Assembly: GCA_028095005.1 (NCBI GenBank)
Contig: CM051462.1
Location: forward strand, 83,029,846 to 83,093,845
Direction of reading: 5' to 3'
Length of the DNA stretch: 64,000 nt
Source: Rhynchospora pubera
Taxonomy: Eukaryota > Streptophyta > Magnoliopsida > Poales > Cyperaceae
This document shows, in pieces, positions 21,744 to 34,763 of this stretch. A model generated the notes under the pieces. It was not told where the DNA came from, ran no database searches, and saw only the letters and a list, made by a program, of their open reading frames with translations. Each line of letters starts with the position of its first letter. Within the stretch, counting starts at the first letter, position 1. Both the position numbers and the translations under genes were made by a program.

Positions 21744-24355
21744 GCTGGAAAAAATTTGGATTCTTGAATAGTGAAGGGTGGCTGGTGAGAGAGTTCATAC
21801 AGGCAGATGATATGATTTGTTTTCGAACAAGGTGGTTCTTTTTTCATCAGAAACAAAATTTGACCTGTACTCACCGACTGCCTTGGTACAATTTGAGACT
21901 GCAGTGCAGGATTGGCCATCGGAAATTTCTGTAGTTTGGATGAAAGGGGAAAATCTAGCGGGGTAACCAAATCCCCTTCCACAATTTCCCTCGCACACAA
22001 AAAAAAATCTCCTCAGATTTGGAGGAGAACGAAGGGAAAGAAAATCGCAGAGATAGCGATTGACAGTAATGCCCTTCCTTGGCGCGTGATCCCTTCCGAT
22101 TTCACGCAGATCTGCCTTTCTTTCTTGCAATGCCCTCTCAAGTTCTCTATTTAACCCCCTCTATTGCTACCTGATCTCTTCATATCCATCTCTCAAGTAC
22201 GATCTCTCTCTTTGAGGTAATATTTGAGCACTATGTCTATAATTTTTGTTATTATTCTCTTTCTATTTCTCTCTTTGTTCATTGTTGTTTACCCCTTTTT
22301 CTTAATTTGTTGGATTGAGGACACGCTAACCTTGATAGAACTGCATTACTTCTCCAACAGCCCACCTCCTAGCTATCAGGTAAGAACGCTTTTCATCTTT
22401 ACTGGTACAAATCTTGGTTGGTGTAAAATTGAGTTCAATATTGTTAATCTCGATCAAGAGTACAAATTATTGTTTTCTCCGATTGCCTATTAAACTTGTT
22501 AACGCACAGCTAAACCATTTCGTCTATTATCTATCTTAGGCTTGTATGAAGGAGAAATGAAGGCACGCAGCAAGGAATAGTAATTTTTAAGTTTTTAAGT
22601 TGTGTTGTGAAATAATAGATGTATTTTGTTTTTAGGTTTATGTTGGGTTCTGGAATATTGACATTACACATTCATCTGAGATTTGGGGTTTGGTTGGTAC
22701 TTAGCACAACCTGTTTGGGGTTGGGTACTTTTCCACTGGTGAAACCTGTGGCTGTTATCAGATTTGACCAGCACAAAAAGTTGGGTATGGGCACATAACT
22801 GATGTGATTCTTGTTCTGTACTTGTACTACCCTTGTAGGTATATTATTATGATATGGTTGTAATAGTTTTGTAGTAATCTGTGTTAAAAACACCAGGGCA
22901 ACTGTTCACTTCTGATTTCTTAGATTTAAATCTATAATATTCTGACTAATTGATCCATTTGCTTTGTTTTCCTTTGCTCTATTTTGTCAGATTTAGGTCT
23001 ACAATTTCTCAGATTTTAGGTTTCTAAATTTCTCAAATTTAGGTCTGTTCTCTCACTATCTTGATTTCTTTTATTAGGACCAATCAAGTCTCGACAAACT
23101 TTATCGTGGTTTCTTCTGCAACAGCTCACCTTCTACCCATCTGCAGAGGTAAGCGTACTCTGATTAATTTTGTACATGTACAATTTCTAATTTGTTTGAT
23201 TTTGTCTAACATGTTGAGCACAAATCTAGTTCATATTTAAACTACTTCATGCGTATAAGTACTTATCCAGAGTGGTAATATATACTGTAATAAGTGGTGA
23301 AAACAAATATTTATCTGTTTGTCAAGTTAACTAACTTTTTCTGATATAGCTTATTTTAGTTGTATGCATAAATTAGTCTAAATCATATCAGACACTAAAT
23401 TGTAAAGTTTCTAGTAGTTATGACCATGCACTAGATAACTAGTTAATTTTAATTTTATAATACATTTGGTTATAATCTATGAGACACAGTAATTAATAAC
23501 ATATACTTACTGGTATGGTATGAGCTTGTGTACCAGATACTTGGATAATTTATGCAGCTAAATATCTTTTGGGGGTAGGTTATAACTAGCAGCTAGAAAT
23601 TTTGCACAAACACGCATTATTAGTGTTGCAAGCATGAGTGCAGAAATGTAACTAATTGCATTGGTTATTGGGGAAGTATAGTCAAATATGAAAGCTGCAA
23701 GATTTCTATAGAACGTATTGATGTTTATTTAATTTGTATTATTTACTTGTTTTCTTTCATAAAATGTATATGTGCGTGCATGATACATGAGTGAGCATGA
23801 TATGAGCTTTACACAAAAATTGCGAAGTTGAGACTGGATTCTACTTGATGATACTAAACCAAATTGTCATGCACCGGAAAACTCAAACCAAATGGGGTAT
23901 GAAGCTCGGTTGTACTTGGGGTTGCTTTGAAGTTTTTTATTTGCTTCTATATTCTGTTTTTTTTTTTCCCCTTTCTATTAAAACATGTTTGGTGTCGCCC
24001 CGTATGAACATCTTTTTCTGCTTGGTTCCTGTAGGATTGAATTTTTATTTATTGTATGAATCGTTCGGTAGCCTGTAGATGAACAATAAAGCGATTATGA
24101 ACTGATCGAGGTGAAGGGTTCGAGGTAAATTTGTCAATTTTATATTTTTCACTAATTCATAGACATAAGAGGGAAAATAAAAAAATAAAAAAATTTGTCC
24201 CTTTATCATTCATCGAAACAAAAAAGTAAACTTAATTACTTTCCATTCCCTCTCATCCTTTCCCTCTTTATATTTTAATTTCCGGCCATCCTTTACCACG
24301 GAACCAAACTGAGGGGGGAAATTGTGGTAAATCGGGCTTCACCGTTCATGAATGG
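21744..24355. other. Long non-coding stretch
   Basis: No protein family, RNA gene or bounded repeat was recognised. A pyrimidine-rich, CT-repeat stretch near 22160-22215 and scattered short frames (such as 21912-22154) show no motif. It could contain introns or untranslated remnants of a lost gene. Confidence 0.3.
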
Positions 24356-24724
24356 ATATTAATGTAGTTTTTTTTTTATCAAAAGCACCCAAAAACTGGG
24401 GACCTAATATTATAAACCAAAAAAGCATTAAGGAGTCAAGACGACTCCAGATACAACAGCTAAAACACAACAAGAGTAAAAGTTCTGATGTCAACACGCT
24501 AAAAGGAACATAACAACCAAGCATAACTGTAAAGTTTATGCAACACATCCTACTACATAAAACTACTACGCAGTAGATTCGGAAGCTATCTGACACATGG
24601 CCATCCTCTCCTGGTCCTGGATTAACAAAAACCGTTGCAGCTGGCTTGTTGTCACCTGTCCTGACAGCGTGTTGAACAAAACTATTTTTTAATCCAGTAC
24701 GCTCACCTGTATATTAATGTAGTT
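24356..24724 (-). mobile_element. Short retroposon (LINE-like 3' fragment), minus strand
   Basis: A 341-bp body (24370-24710) lies between two copies of ATATTAATGTAGTT (24356-24369 and 24711-24724). Its left end is an uninterrupted T-run, which is a poly(A) tail on the minus strand. A tail next to a 14-bp duplication indicates target-primed reverse transcription. No conserved domain is readable, so LINE versus processed-transcript origin is open. Confidence 0.7.
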
Positions 24725-24959
24725 ATATAAGATTTGTATTCCAGATAGTTATCTGGCGAACGTACATGCCATTAATTATTGGTTCAAATTACTAAGGCAA
24801 GGATTACCGTTCAGCCTGGGATTAAAGGTCTGTAGTTTGTGTTGGCGTCTTTAATAAACTCTCAAACTAGCTTTGACCTCGTTTAATCGCGGATAAGTCA
24901 CGTTCTTTATTATAAATACTTCAATTTCAAACCAGCCATTACTGTTCAATTATCTGGAC

Positions 24960-25810
24960 CGTCTATTTTTTCCTCTACGCAGATTGATCGGATCTGCTCC
25001 GTTCGTCTCCACTAGAGGTTCTGTCGCTAGATTTTCTGCCTCTCTCTCTTCATCGGCTCCGTGATTCCTCTTTTTCCTTCATTTCGTTTCCTCTTCCTGT
25101 TCAAACTGGGCCCGCTTTCTCTGTCGTGCCACATGGGATGACTCATCACGGTTGATCGATCATGGCTTCCACTGACTTTGTCGCTACCTTTTTCTGGCGC
25201 TCTCGCGAAGGTTCGTCCATACTCTAGATCTAGAGTTGTTCTCTCTCTCTCTCTTCGCTGGGTCTAGGGTTTCTCCTCACGGCGCAGCATCGGCTGAACA
25301 AGGAGGTCGATCAATCTGCGAAGTCAGGGAGATGAAAAGAGGGACGTTGAGAGTGGTGGCAGACCGACAAGAGGCTCTGTTTGATGAGCTCGATCGGTGC
25401 CGTTGTCACTGTTCCTGCCGATCAAGCATTCTAGATTTTAGTGATCTCAACTTGGAGAAGATCCTTATCAGGTGACCCTATCTCAGCTGAATAAGCTTAA
25501 GAAATCATTCTAAAATGTTAATAGATGCTTTGTTTGAACAATTTCTAAGCTTTCTTCTTTTAAAACATTTTTGTGCTTTCTGTTTCCTCTATGCTTTGTG
25601 TAGATGCACACAAAGGATACGATAAAGCAAGATCCTGTGAATTTGAGTATGCTTCAAGGTTAGTTTCATTTTTTGAGCTGATTTTGATTATTAAATGTAC
25701 AGTCTTAATTTCATTATTGATGCTAAGTGTCATTATTGAGGCAAATCCTTTCTCATGTTCATTTCTTTTCATAACTTGCCAGAAGCAGGGCTGTTCATGA
25801 CACGGTCATA
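24960..25810 (+). other. Possible 5' region and small exons of an unidentified gene
   Basis: A GC- and pyrimidine-rich leader-like segment (24960-25260) is followed by a frame to 25471 with a plausible donor (CAG then GTGACC), then an exon-like block at about 25603-25659 (TGTAG before, GTTAGT after). No protein family was recognised and no long frame can be assembled. Confidence 0.25.
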
Positions 25811-26585
25811 GAGTGAGGCGGGTAAAGATGCTCAGTTCTCTTTTTCTTTCTTTCATTTGCCTCTACTGTTGTTGGTTCCTCTTCTTAATCATTTTCTAAA
25901 TTGTGCTGACAAACTTAGGAGTACAAAGCTTTTCTTCGAAGTTGAAGTCTTCATACCTAGCAAGTTCCTTTGATTAGAAATGCCACTGTCGGACTGTGCT
26001 TTAGAGGTGCTTAGTATTTTTATAATTTATGTTTTTTAATCCATCTGTGTTTAGTTTTCTGAGGATTTTTTTTTCCTGCGAAGACATTTTCAAATGTCGA
26101 TTGAGTACCAAGATATAGTCATCAATAATGCCTGAATTATATTTAGTTATCTTCTCAACGAGCCATCTCATAAAATCATTTCATAATTAAGTCTGTTGCC
26201 TACATGTAGTTGGGAAAATAAGGCATGATATTTAGGGAAGAGTAGGAGGTCAAAATGTTCTTGAAGCCTAATTTCTTCACAGGGAAAACCTCAATCAAGG
26301 ATTATAGAAAAAAAATACCAAGGCAGAAGTTTGTTTATGAGCATGTGCCTAAATTAGTATTGCTTTTTTTCATTTGTGTTAATTAATAGCCAGCTATTAT
26401 CCATTACAGTTCATCAAGTTAACAGTTTCCAGCCAAGATAGTTTTGTGAGAACATCGGCTTTTTTAGTTTTATCAAAAGTGATATGTATTTGTCTTTCCT
26501 TAGTTTCTTCTTTGATTCGTTGTTGCGACCTAATTTTTTTAGCTCCATCCCTTTTAAACAAAAAGAAGATGGTGGATCAGAACCA

Positions 26586-26951
26586 ATGACTTGTACGGGA
26601 GTTCATTGGTTCAGAAATGACTATTTTATTGATGGATTTCTGGCACTGGTCTTTGCTGGATGGATTTTTATCTGGATCATAGTGCTGACTAGTACCTATA
26701 GGTACACCTGGTCACCAAAGCTTTATGCCGATACCAACTCAACTTACTTTGGAAAACAAGGTTTGAGTTATTTTTTTTCTTTAGTAATTCAAGTTGTATG
26801 TGTATCCTTATGAAGTAAACAATAGCATTTTCTTTTTTTGTGTGGCAGGGATCAATATTTTGATCTTCGCATTTGCTGTCATGTTCATTGTTGTTCTTGG
26901 GTGCATTTACCTGCATTTGAGTAAGAAAAATGGCCATATAGGAAATCTCAG
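26586..26951 (+). pseudogene. Ferric reduction oxidase (FRO)-like N-terminal fragment, two exons
   Basis: FRO enzymes are multi-pass membrane flavocytochromes that reduce ferric chelates with NADPH. Two exons, 26586-26760 and 26849-26951, splice cleanly (AACAAG then GTTTGA; TGGCAG acceptor; final donor GTAAGT). They encode the first two membrane segments. Diagnostic pieces are the hydrophobic run ending before TYRYTWSPK, then NSTYFGKQG across the junction, then VVLGCIYLHL, all in the family's order and spacing. Everything after this is missing: no heme-binding ferric reductase domain, FAD or NADPH domain follows within several kilobases. It is therefore a truncated or transposed fragment of about 93 codons rather than a working reductase. 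Confidence 0.75.
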
Positions 26952-29417
26952 GTAAGTGCATCAAGTTTTTTTCCATTTTTCTTATTATAAGTATTTCAAT
27001 TTCAACCATAATAACACTTTTTAATTAGTATTATGGTTGAACGGCGTCTCTTAGAGAAATGGTGCTTAGACAAGGATCATATCGAAGCTTAGTACTCTTA
27101 ATTTAGTTCAGTGCTTCTTTCCTTCGTAAAATTGGGCTTTTAAAACAAAATAGTATTGAGTTTGAGTGTCAATGTTGATTGCTAACTTTGGTATGCCTTT
27201 TGTCCACCTTGCAAAATTGCAGTCACATGCTCATGGAACTCTGATGGCGTTTGGTGCTGCACTGTGTGATTCATCACAACAAAAGAAGGTATTTTTATAT
27301 TTGTGGACTGATTTTTGGAATCTGGAAATTTTTTATGGTGTAGAATATTCATTTAAAATTAGGGTATCCTTTGGCATGATTTACATGTATTATTATTTTG
27401 GGATGATCATCCAATTCTACATCAGTGAATAAATCTACATCTATATCAATAAGTTTAGCGTTTCTAAAAATATATATATATGTTACCATTCTGAAATTAG
27501 TTAGTGTACCTATGCACTATAGTAAGTTCATATTTTATTCATAGAAGGATTATAATTTATATTACCATGCTGTTATTTTAGTTTTGCGTAGATTTACTGC
27601 TTTTTTATTTTGATTCTAATCGTGGCCTCATCTTTTTAGATCATCTACTGAGGGAGAGTGAGGGGGTTAGAAGAAATGAGCTCTGTTGTGGTTTGTTCAG
27701 TTGTTCTCCAATCTTTTCTTCTTCCTTATGCTCCTCCTTAGATCTTGCATCTCTCTGGCTCAACTATTTCTGATTCAAGATTCTACCATTTCTATCTTTG
27801 TGTCCAATAGAGGCAAAGAATGAAATTCAATATAAGACATGTCAGAAACAACTTAACCCATGAGATGATGACATATCATTTAGGTAATTAGTGTTCATAT
27901 TCATCTTGCTTTGGTTCACCTCCTGCTCTCCCATAACAGGTAGCATATTCCTCTTCTTTTTTTTTCTTTTTTATTTCCTGATTTCGCTTTAGGAGCTTTT
28001 CATTTATGCCTTAGACAAGATTTTTTTCTCCTTTAGATCTATCCGCCTGTGTACAGAGTTTTTATTAATCTGATGGCATTGATTGTACATATTTTCTTTT
28101 TAATCTCATTATCAATATGCCCTCATATGGAGAAATGTCATTATATTGTACTCGACAATACACAAAGTAGGCATGCCCGCTGCTAATATAATTACCTAAC
28201 CTATGGTAATGTGCTATATAGATTTCCATAAATGATGTAAAAGAAAGACATATTGGGATTGGACTTACTATTAATAAAAGATTTTATATTAATGTTTTTA
28301 ATGTGATTGTGTACCAACTATTGGAAATGCTGACTGTCTTTTTTTATTAAAAAATATTGAATTATTGATCATTAGTGTTCATTCTAGGTCAAATTTCAAA
28401 TTGTCTAAAAGCTATTTACTTGTAAGAAAATAAATATGTTTGCATGAAAACCTCACAATTGAACATCCATGAATGCCTTCTCTAAAAAGATTATGCTGGA
28501 GTATCGAAGATTATCCCTGAGTATCGAGAGTTGCAACTAAGAAAATCACTCATTCTTTGGATATAATTGTTAGTTTGAATTTGTCATTTGTTTCTTTTTT
28601 TCTCGCTATTTCACAAAAATTAGACAACATAAAATGTTCAGTAGATATTACTTTTCGAAATATGAGATGTGTAAATTTGATTTGCTAATATCCTTTTCTA
28701 GGTCAACCACTTTACTGGAGCAATTTCATGTGCAATAAGTTGGTGCCTTTTATGAGGAAAGTTCATCGATATGAAAATGTATTGATACCAACCTCCGAAT
28801 TCCATTTAGACTGTCCTTATTAATTGACGCATACAAATATTAATCTATGATTGCATGTTACAAAATGTAAAGCTCAGACAGAATGCTATAAGCCACCTAT
28901 TTTATTAGAAAAATCTAGATATGTTATTATTATAAAGAATGATTGTTGTTGAGGAATAATTAACTACATGATTGAGTGCGCACAAATTAGTGAGAATAGA
29001 ACATTAATGGTTTGTGTTTGAGTGGGCTTGATATTAGTAATTTTCATTTCCTTTTCAATTTATCAAAAATCTTTTCTTATTAATTTATTGTAATCTGAGG
29101 TGTGCTTCAGGTTTCTGCATATGCACATGACTATCTTCGTGAGGTTAAATAGTTTTAGTGTTTACTGTCGTGTCGCCACAGGAAATCTACATAAACAAAT
29201 TTACTGCTATTAAGTTAATAATAGCATTTCCTTTTCTTATTAATTTTCATTTCCTTTTCTTAAAATCCCTCTTTCATGGATCAATGGACTGACCTTTTCA
29301 TTTGCTAAATCAAGTTAATTTAATTAAAATAATATTTTTTACTTTCATAAAATTGTAATGTCGTTGCCTTTGCTTTTTCATAATTAGCTTATTTAGTTTC
29401 ATATGCTTAGAAGCTTA
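26952..29417. other. AT-rich non-coding stretch
   Basis: One exon-like block at about 27222-27288 (TTGCAG acceptor, AAGAAG then GTATTT) reads SHAHGTLMAFGAALCDSSQQ in one frame but matches nothing I recognise. The rest is AT-rich with T-runs and no bounded repeat. Confidence 0.3.
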
Positions 29418-29852
29418 TCTATCTCTCTATTACCTATTAAATTTGTGCAATCCGATTACTGTGTAATCTATTTGATATATATTTTGTTGTATCCTCTTTG
29501 AAACAGCTAATTAACAAATCAATTTCATATAATTATTATTTATGCCCTTTGTACCAAATCATCTCACTCGATAAAACCATTTACATTTCAGTGCATGTGA
29601 TGTCAGTTTAAATCGATTTATCAAAAATTGCATGATAGTAAAATCCTCAAAGTCCACCTATTCTCTTTCTCAATTTACCTACTTCGCAAACAATAAAAAT
29701 CGGCTCATAATTGATGTTGAATGTACTATTAACAAACAATGAATACACTAAACCAAATAATATAATCAAATTAGATTGATCTTGCATCGTGCTTAACAAT
29801 ATAATCAAATTAGATTGATCTTACATCGCGCGAAGCGCGATGCAATAGCTAG
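29418..29852 (+). mobile_element. Small non-autonomous Helitron
   Basis: The 3' end is diagnostic: a GC hairpin (CATCGCGC, loop GAA, GCGCGATG at about 29824-29842), then CAATAG and the terminal CTAG at 29849-29852 followed by T. The proposed 5' end, TCTATCTCTC at 29418 preceded by A, fits the Helitron TC start and A-T target, but is less certain. A roughly 38-bp phrase containing AATCAAATTAGATTGATCTT is duplicated just before the hairpin (about 29754 and 29795). No RepHel protein is encoded. Confidence 0.7.
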
Positions 29853-30189
29853 TTATTTTCATTATTAAACATAACTTGAGATGCGATTCCAGCTGGCACC
29901 CTTTGTCATTGCATCGACGAAAGCAAAACTCACTTTCGCAAATCACTTTCAACGACGAGAACCTTTTTTTTTATTAAATTTCCTTGTTTCACGCGCCCCT
30001 GCCCTACAATGAACGTGATGTTAAAAAAAAAAAGACTACGAAAGTGCTGCTGTTCAGACTGTTCGCAAATCAATTTGGTGTCTTCAATTCTTTTTGTTCG
30101 AAAGTCTTGTTTATGGGCTGGCAAACATGTGAAGACGAAATAAAAAATTGCAAATTGTTAAAATATAAAATATGATCCATCATGGAGAA

Positions 30190-30201
30190 TATATATATAA
30201 A
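30190..30201 (+). promoter_or_regulatory. Likely TATA box of the ankyrin/PGG gene
   Basis: The sequence TATATATAAAAG lies about 100 bp before the ATG at 30299, in a position that would leave a leader of roughly 70 bases. Confidence 0.6.
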
Positions 30202-30298
30202 AGTCTAGCTGCTTAGTTATTATAATTCTTCTTCTTTTGTGCTAACAAAATTTGGCCAATTTACACTCTCGTCCTCCCAACAAGTACTAGCTAACACC

Positions 30299-33034
30299 AT
30301 GTCTGTTGATTTATTGGCCAATGCATTGAGGAAAGCAAGTAACTTGGAAGACGAGGACCTTTGTTCTTTCTTGCGGCTAGCAGAGGGAGATGAACGGTGG
30401 AAAGCCTTGCTCTGTGACCTCTGTCCACCGCTTGATCCTGCTAGATCCGGGATCGATGTTCAGCTGTTTGACGACACACAGGTTATGTGCCCTCATATGT
30501 ATCAGGCCGCACTATCCGGATCAATAAATCTTGTTAATGAACTGCTAGGGCTCACAGATGGCACTACTCATGGTATATATATGTATAAATGCATTTTCAT
30601 TTCATTCATTAATCCATTCATTATTCATTTATTATTTATATATATAGTTTATGGGACTAATTTTGCATCAATCTTATATTCCATTACTGTTCTGACTAAC
30701 AGATGTGACAGTGGTGTTGGAAGACAGTCCTGAAAAGCGGTTGCGAGGCAAATTTCATGGAGATGGTTTATGCACTCTTCAAGAGGTCGCTGCTGGAAAG
30801 AACACCATCCTCCACATAGCTGCAGAACAAGGCCATTACGAACTGGTAAAGCAACTCATCAGTACGGACGATTCTCTTTTGACATTTGAGAACTCTAGGC
30901 ATGAAACTCCACTGCATTTGGCTGCAAGAGCAGGAAAACACAATATCATATCCCTTTTTGTGTTACAAGCTCAACAATCCCTTACTCGTGGTGCATTTGA
31001 AGTCCTCAGGAGGAGGAACACAGATGGGGATACAGTTTTACATGAGGCAGCTCGGAATGGTCATGAAGCCACTGTGCAAGTACTCATGACAATTGCCCCT
31101 GCACTGTCTACTAAAGGGAACACTGCCTCGATATCTCCCTTGTATCTTGCTGTGGCAAGAAACTCTGTTGGTGTTGTAGAAGCATTACTAGAGAACAAAC
31201 AGGCATCTGCTTCTGGGCCAAAGAAACAAAACGCATTGCATGCTGCTGTGCTTAGAAGTTCAGGTTATAATAATATATCTAATGCCTACTATTTAATCTG
31301 TCTAATTGTGGATAGAACTTTTGAGAAATGGAATTAACTTGGACTTTTTGTTGTACTATCAGAAATAACTACTATGCTTCTTAATTGGAGACCTGAATTG
31401 GCATACGAAAGGGATTCCTCAGGAAGCACTCCTCTGCACTTCGCAGCATCTGATGGTGATGTCGATATGGTGCAAAAAATTTTGGACATAGCACCTTTAG
31501 CTGTTTATATTCAGGATGAAGAGGGATCGTCACCTCTGCATGTTGCTGCTCGAATGTGCCATTATTCCACTATTGATTTAATAATCAATTGGTGCCCTGA
31601 CTCATCTAAGCTTCGTGACAACCAGGGCCGGAACTTCATACATATTGTGGCTCAACATGGGCGAATTAAACTTTCTCATTATGGCTTCGTTCAAAGAATA
31701 CGTCTAATGTATGGATTGAAACAAATTGCCATATTTGGCAAAAAAATTAACCTTGAAGGTCATGTTTTGAAAAAATTAGTTGATGAGAGGGACAATGAAG
31801 GGAACACACCCTTGCATTGTGCCTCTATGATTGGCTCTGTAGGCATGATTTCGGAGCTAATTCAAGTAAAAGCTGACACAAAAGTAATAAACAATGAAGG
31901 CAAGACAGCGCTGGACCATTCAATTTCACAAGACAGCGTCTTCCTCATGGTAATCTCCAATATTTTATATTATTTACCAGTAACCAATGTATTAGTAATC
32001 AATTACTGCCACCATATAGGTTCACCTTTAGTTTATTTTTTAATGAAATATTGTTAGGCTATAATACGTGATCCTTGCCCATGACCAAATAATATTCTCA
32101 TCACTGAATAGGTGTTTTTATTTTTTTTTTCCGTTCCATTACATTTCTTTAGCTTATAGTTTAATATAATGATTAACAAGCTGGGGCAGCCAAATTATTA
32201 ACACAAGAGTCGTGTAATTAAGTGCTACTCAGTTTATAATTTATATATGCATTCTAATAAGTTGTATCCCATATCCTAAATATCAGAATGATCTGGTCTA
32301 AACATTTTTGTTTCAAACAGGCACGTTCTACAATAATCCTATTTGTTCATGGAGCCACATTTGGACCTCAGCGGCAAGACAAACTGAAGAACTGGAAAGA
32401 TCATGAAATAATTGAAAGAACTTCTAAGAATCTGATAGTCGTTTGTATTTTGATTGCTACAATTGCATTATCCGCTGCTTTTAATGTGCCAGGTTCATAC
32501 AATGGTGATGGGTTAGCAAACCTCCGTCGGAGAAAGACGTACAGTCTGTTCCTTGTTTTCGATACTCTTTCCATGTCAGCATCTGTGACTGCAGTAATGT
32601 TGCTTGTGGTTGCAAAGGCCGTTACTGAGAAGGGCTCTAGGATTTGCTTCGGTATTTCCCTGATCCTCTTGTGGATATCCTTATTCACAATAGAATTCGC
32701 CTTCGTCTTGGGCATATCAGTAGCATTGGGCAATGGTAAAATGGCAACCAAGTCCTTACTTTATATTTTGCCAGCATTTTTCTTCATGTTTACAGCAATT
32801 ATTGTTAATGTTTTATGCCTCCCTACGTCACTTTGGACTATGCGCAGAGTTCTTTCATCTAAGACTGGGGATAGGCAAACAAAACGCCAAATCGATATTC
32901 AATTTCCAACGTTGACCACTTACATTAGGATATCGAGTTGGTTTATGATCTTAAACGTTATTTTCTACCTAGGTTTATTTGGTTTTCTGTATGGAGGTTC
33001 CATATCTTACGGCATCAAACATAGTTGGTTCTAA
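30299..33034 (+). CDS. Ankyrin-repeat membrane protein with PGG domain (ACD6/ITN1-like)
   Basis: Members of this family are plasma-membrane proteins with an ankyrin domain and a four-to-five-helix tail, linked to defence, salicylic-acid and salt/ABA signalling. The model has four exons, 30299-30572, 30703-31263, 31363-31949 and 32321-33034, all with GT-AG sites and matching phases. It gives 711 residues, a normal length. About ten ankyrin repeats are visible between residues 67 and 470, for example TILHIAAEQGHYELVKQLI, ETPLHLAARAGKHNII and NTPLHCASMIGSVGMISELI. The PGG domain lies around residues 495-640 with KNLIVVCILIATIALSAAF followed by PGSYNGDG, and hydrophobic segments near 511-528, 548-572, 583-609, 619-641 and 685-705. 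The ATG is the first Met in the exon 1 frame. The gene looks intact. The specific function is not determined by the sequence. Confidence 0.9.
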
Positions 33035-34507
33035 ACTTAGATTGTAAATCTTTTATATAATTTTTTTTATATTTCACTTTGTATATATCTAGTTGTCTCT
33101 TTCCATTTCTTTGATTGCTCCTCTTCTTAGGTTGTTTTTCTGGTAAGCAACTGGTTGTAAGCAGCATAATAAACTCGCATGACTTGTACTGTTATACAGT
33201 TCTACGTCGATAATTAAGTTAAGTTGTTAATTAATTAGTTATGCTGACATGAACTCAAATTGATAAAACATGACACAAAGTTCAAATTCCACAAATCTCT
33301 GAAATTCAAATGGTTGCATAAATGAATTCTAAAATTAGCTTATATTTCATAATATTTTAAGTCAGTTTTGTTGTGCAGATGGACTAAACAGGATTGGATT
33401 TAGATTTGATAGAACACGAAATTGGTGTTTAGATTTGATAAACTCTGTTAGCCAAAATTAAAAACTTTTCTTCAGTGAACGAGTTTATGTTTTACAAAAA
33501 TAATAATTATGCACGTTATTTGTTAATTGTCACAATTCAGAATTAATTATTTTTATTACAGAAATAATTATGAACATTACATTTCTTTATTGTCAGAATT
33601 CTGAACGTTACATTTTCTATTAAAAAAATTTACTACTGGAATAAAAAAAACAATATCAAATTAATCAATAATTTCTGCTAATAAAGGCATCAATCTAAAA
33701 GACTATCCAATTTTGAGTCCAAAAGAATAAACAAATGTTTACTACATGCAATATAGACCATTTTTTTTATGATCAGATCAGATCAGTAGTCTGGATTTAA
33801 TAACGAGCAAAAGGTTTAAACATTTCTGATAGACCGAAGTTAACTTTTGTTGGAGCGGAGTTGTTGCAATAGGCATGTTTATCACGCATCGGCAGATTCA
33901 TTCGCTACTCAAGCCTCATACGATGTTTTGGGAATAAGCAAGGAAATACTCTTTCGAAAAGAAAAATTAGAAAGAATGGGAAGAGTGTTAGTTTGGAATG
34001 AAAAAATGTTGTTCGGATGGTAAGTTGAGAAAAAGAAAGGAAGAGATGAAATAAAATAATCATATTTTTTTATTCATTTGGCCGAATTTTATTAAGTAAA
34101 TTATTATTATTACTAATAATCAAAATAATAAAATAATTAATTATTATTATTTAATAATCATTTGTTTTATTTTTCAATTTATTTTTTAATTATTTATTTA
34201 TTTAAATATTTTAATAATATTATTTAATAATAAATTTTAAAATTGTATAATTTAATAATAAAATAATTAATAACATTATTATAAAAAGTAATTGCTATTA
34301 TTTGACATTATAATCAAAACAATAAAATTAGTAATAATAAGAATATTATAATTATATTATAAAAATAATTAATATGGTATTTGTAACAATATGATATTAC
34401 TATAAAATAATTAATAACAATATTATATTAAACTAATTGTTGTTGTTGTTATTGTATAATAATGATAGTCAGAATAATAAAATAATTAATAATAAGAATA
34501 TTTATAT
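33035..34507. other. AT-rich intergenic DNA
   Basis: From about 34080 to 34500 this is almost pure A+T with TAAT/ATTATT low-complexity text. No gene or bounded repeat was found. Confidence 0.4.
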
Positions 34508-34742
34508 GAGAAAACCTATGTTGCATACTAATGTACGGAAGCTTCGGTGCATACTGATCCGAATTTTCGGATCTGCTTCAAAATGACCGATCCAAACCGT
34601 CCAATATGATCTTCCTATTATAATCTCCTTACTGACCAGATCATACTGGACGATTTGGATCGGTCATTTTGAAACAAATCCAAGAGTTCGGATTAGTATG
34701 CACCGAAGATTCCGTACATTAGTATGCACCATAGGTTTTCTC
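34508..34742. mobile_element. MITE with long inverted termini, GATCCAAACCG family
   Basis: The 235-bp element starts GAGAAAACCTATG and ends CATAGGTTTTCTC. The inverted similarity continues inward through ATACTAATGTACGGAA, TTCGGTGCATACT and GACCGATCCAAACCGTCC almost to the centre. The flanks are AT-rich, so the target duplication (ATAT or shorter) is ambiguous. Confidence 0.85.
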
Positions 34743-34763
34743 ATATTATAAATATATTATTAA

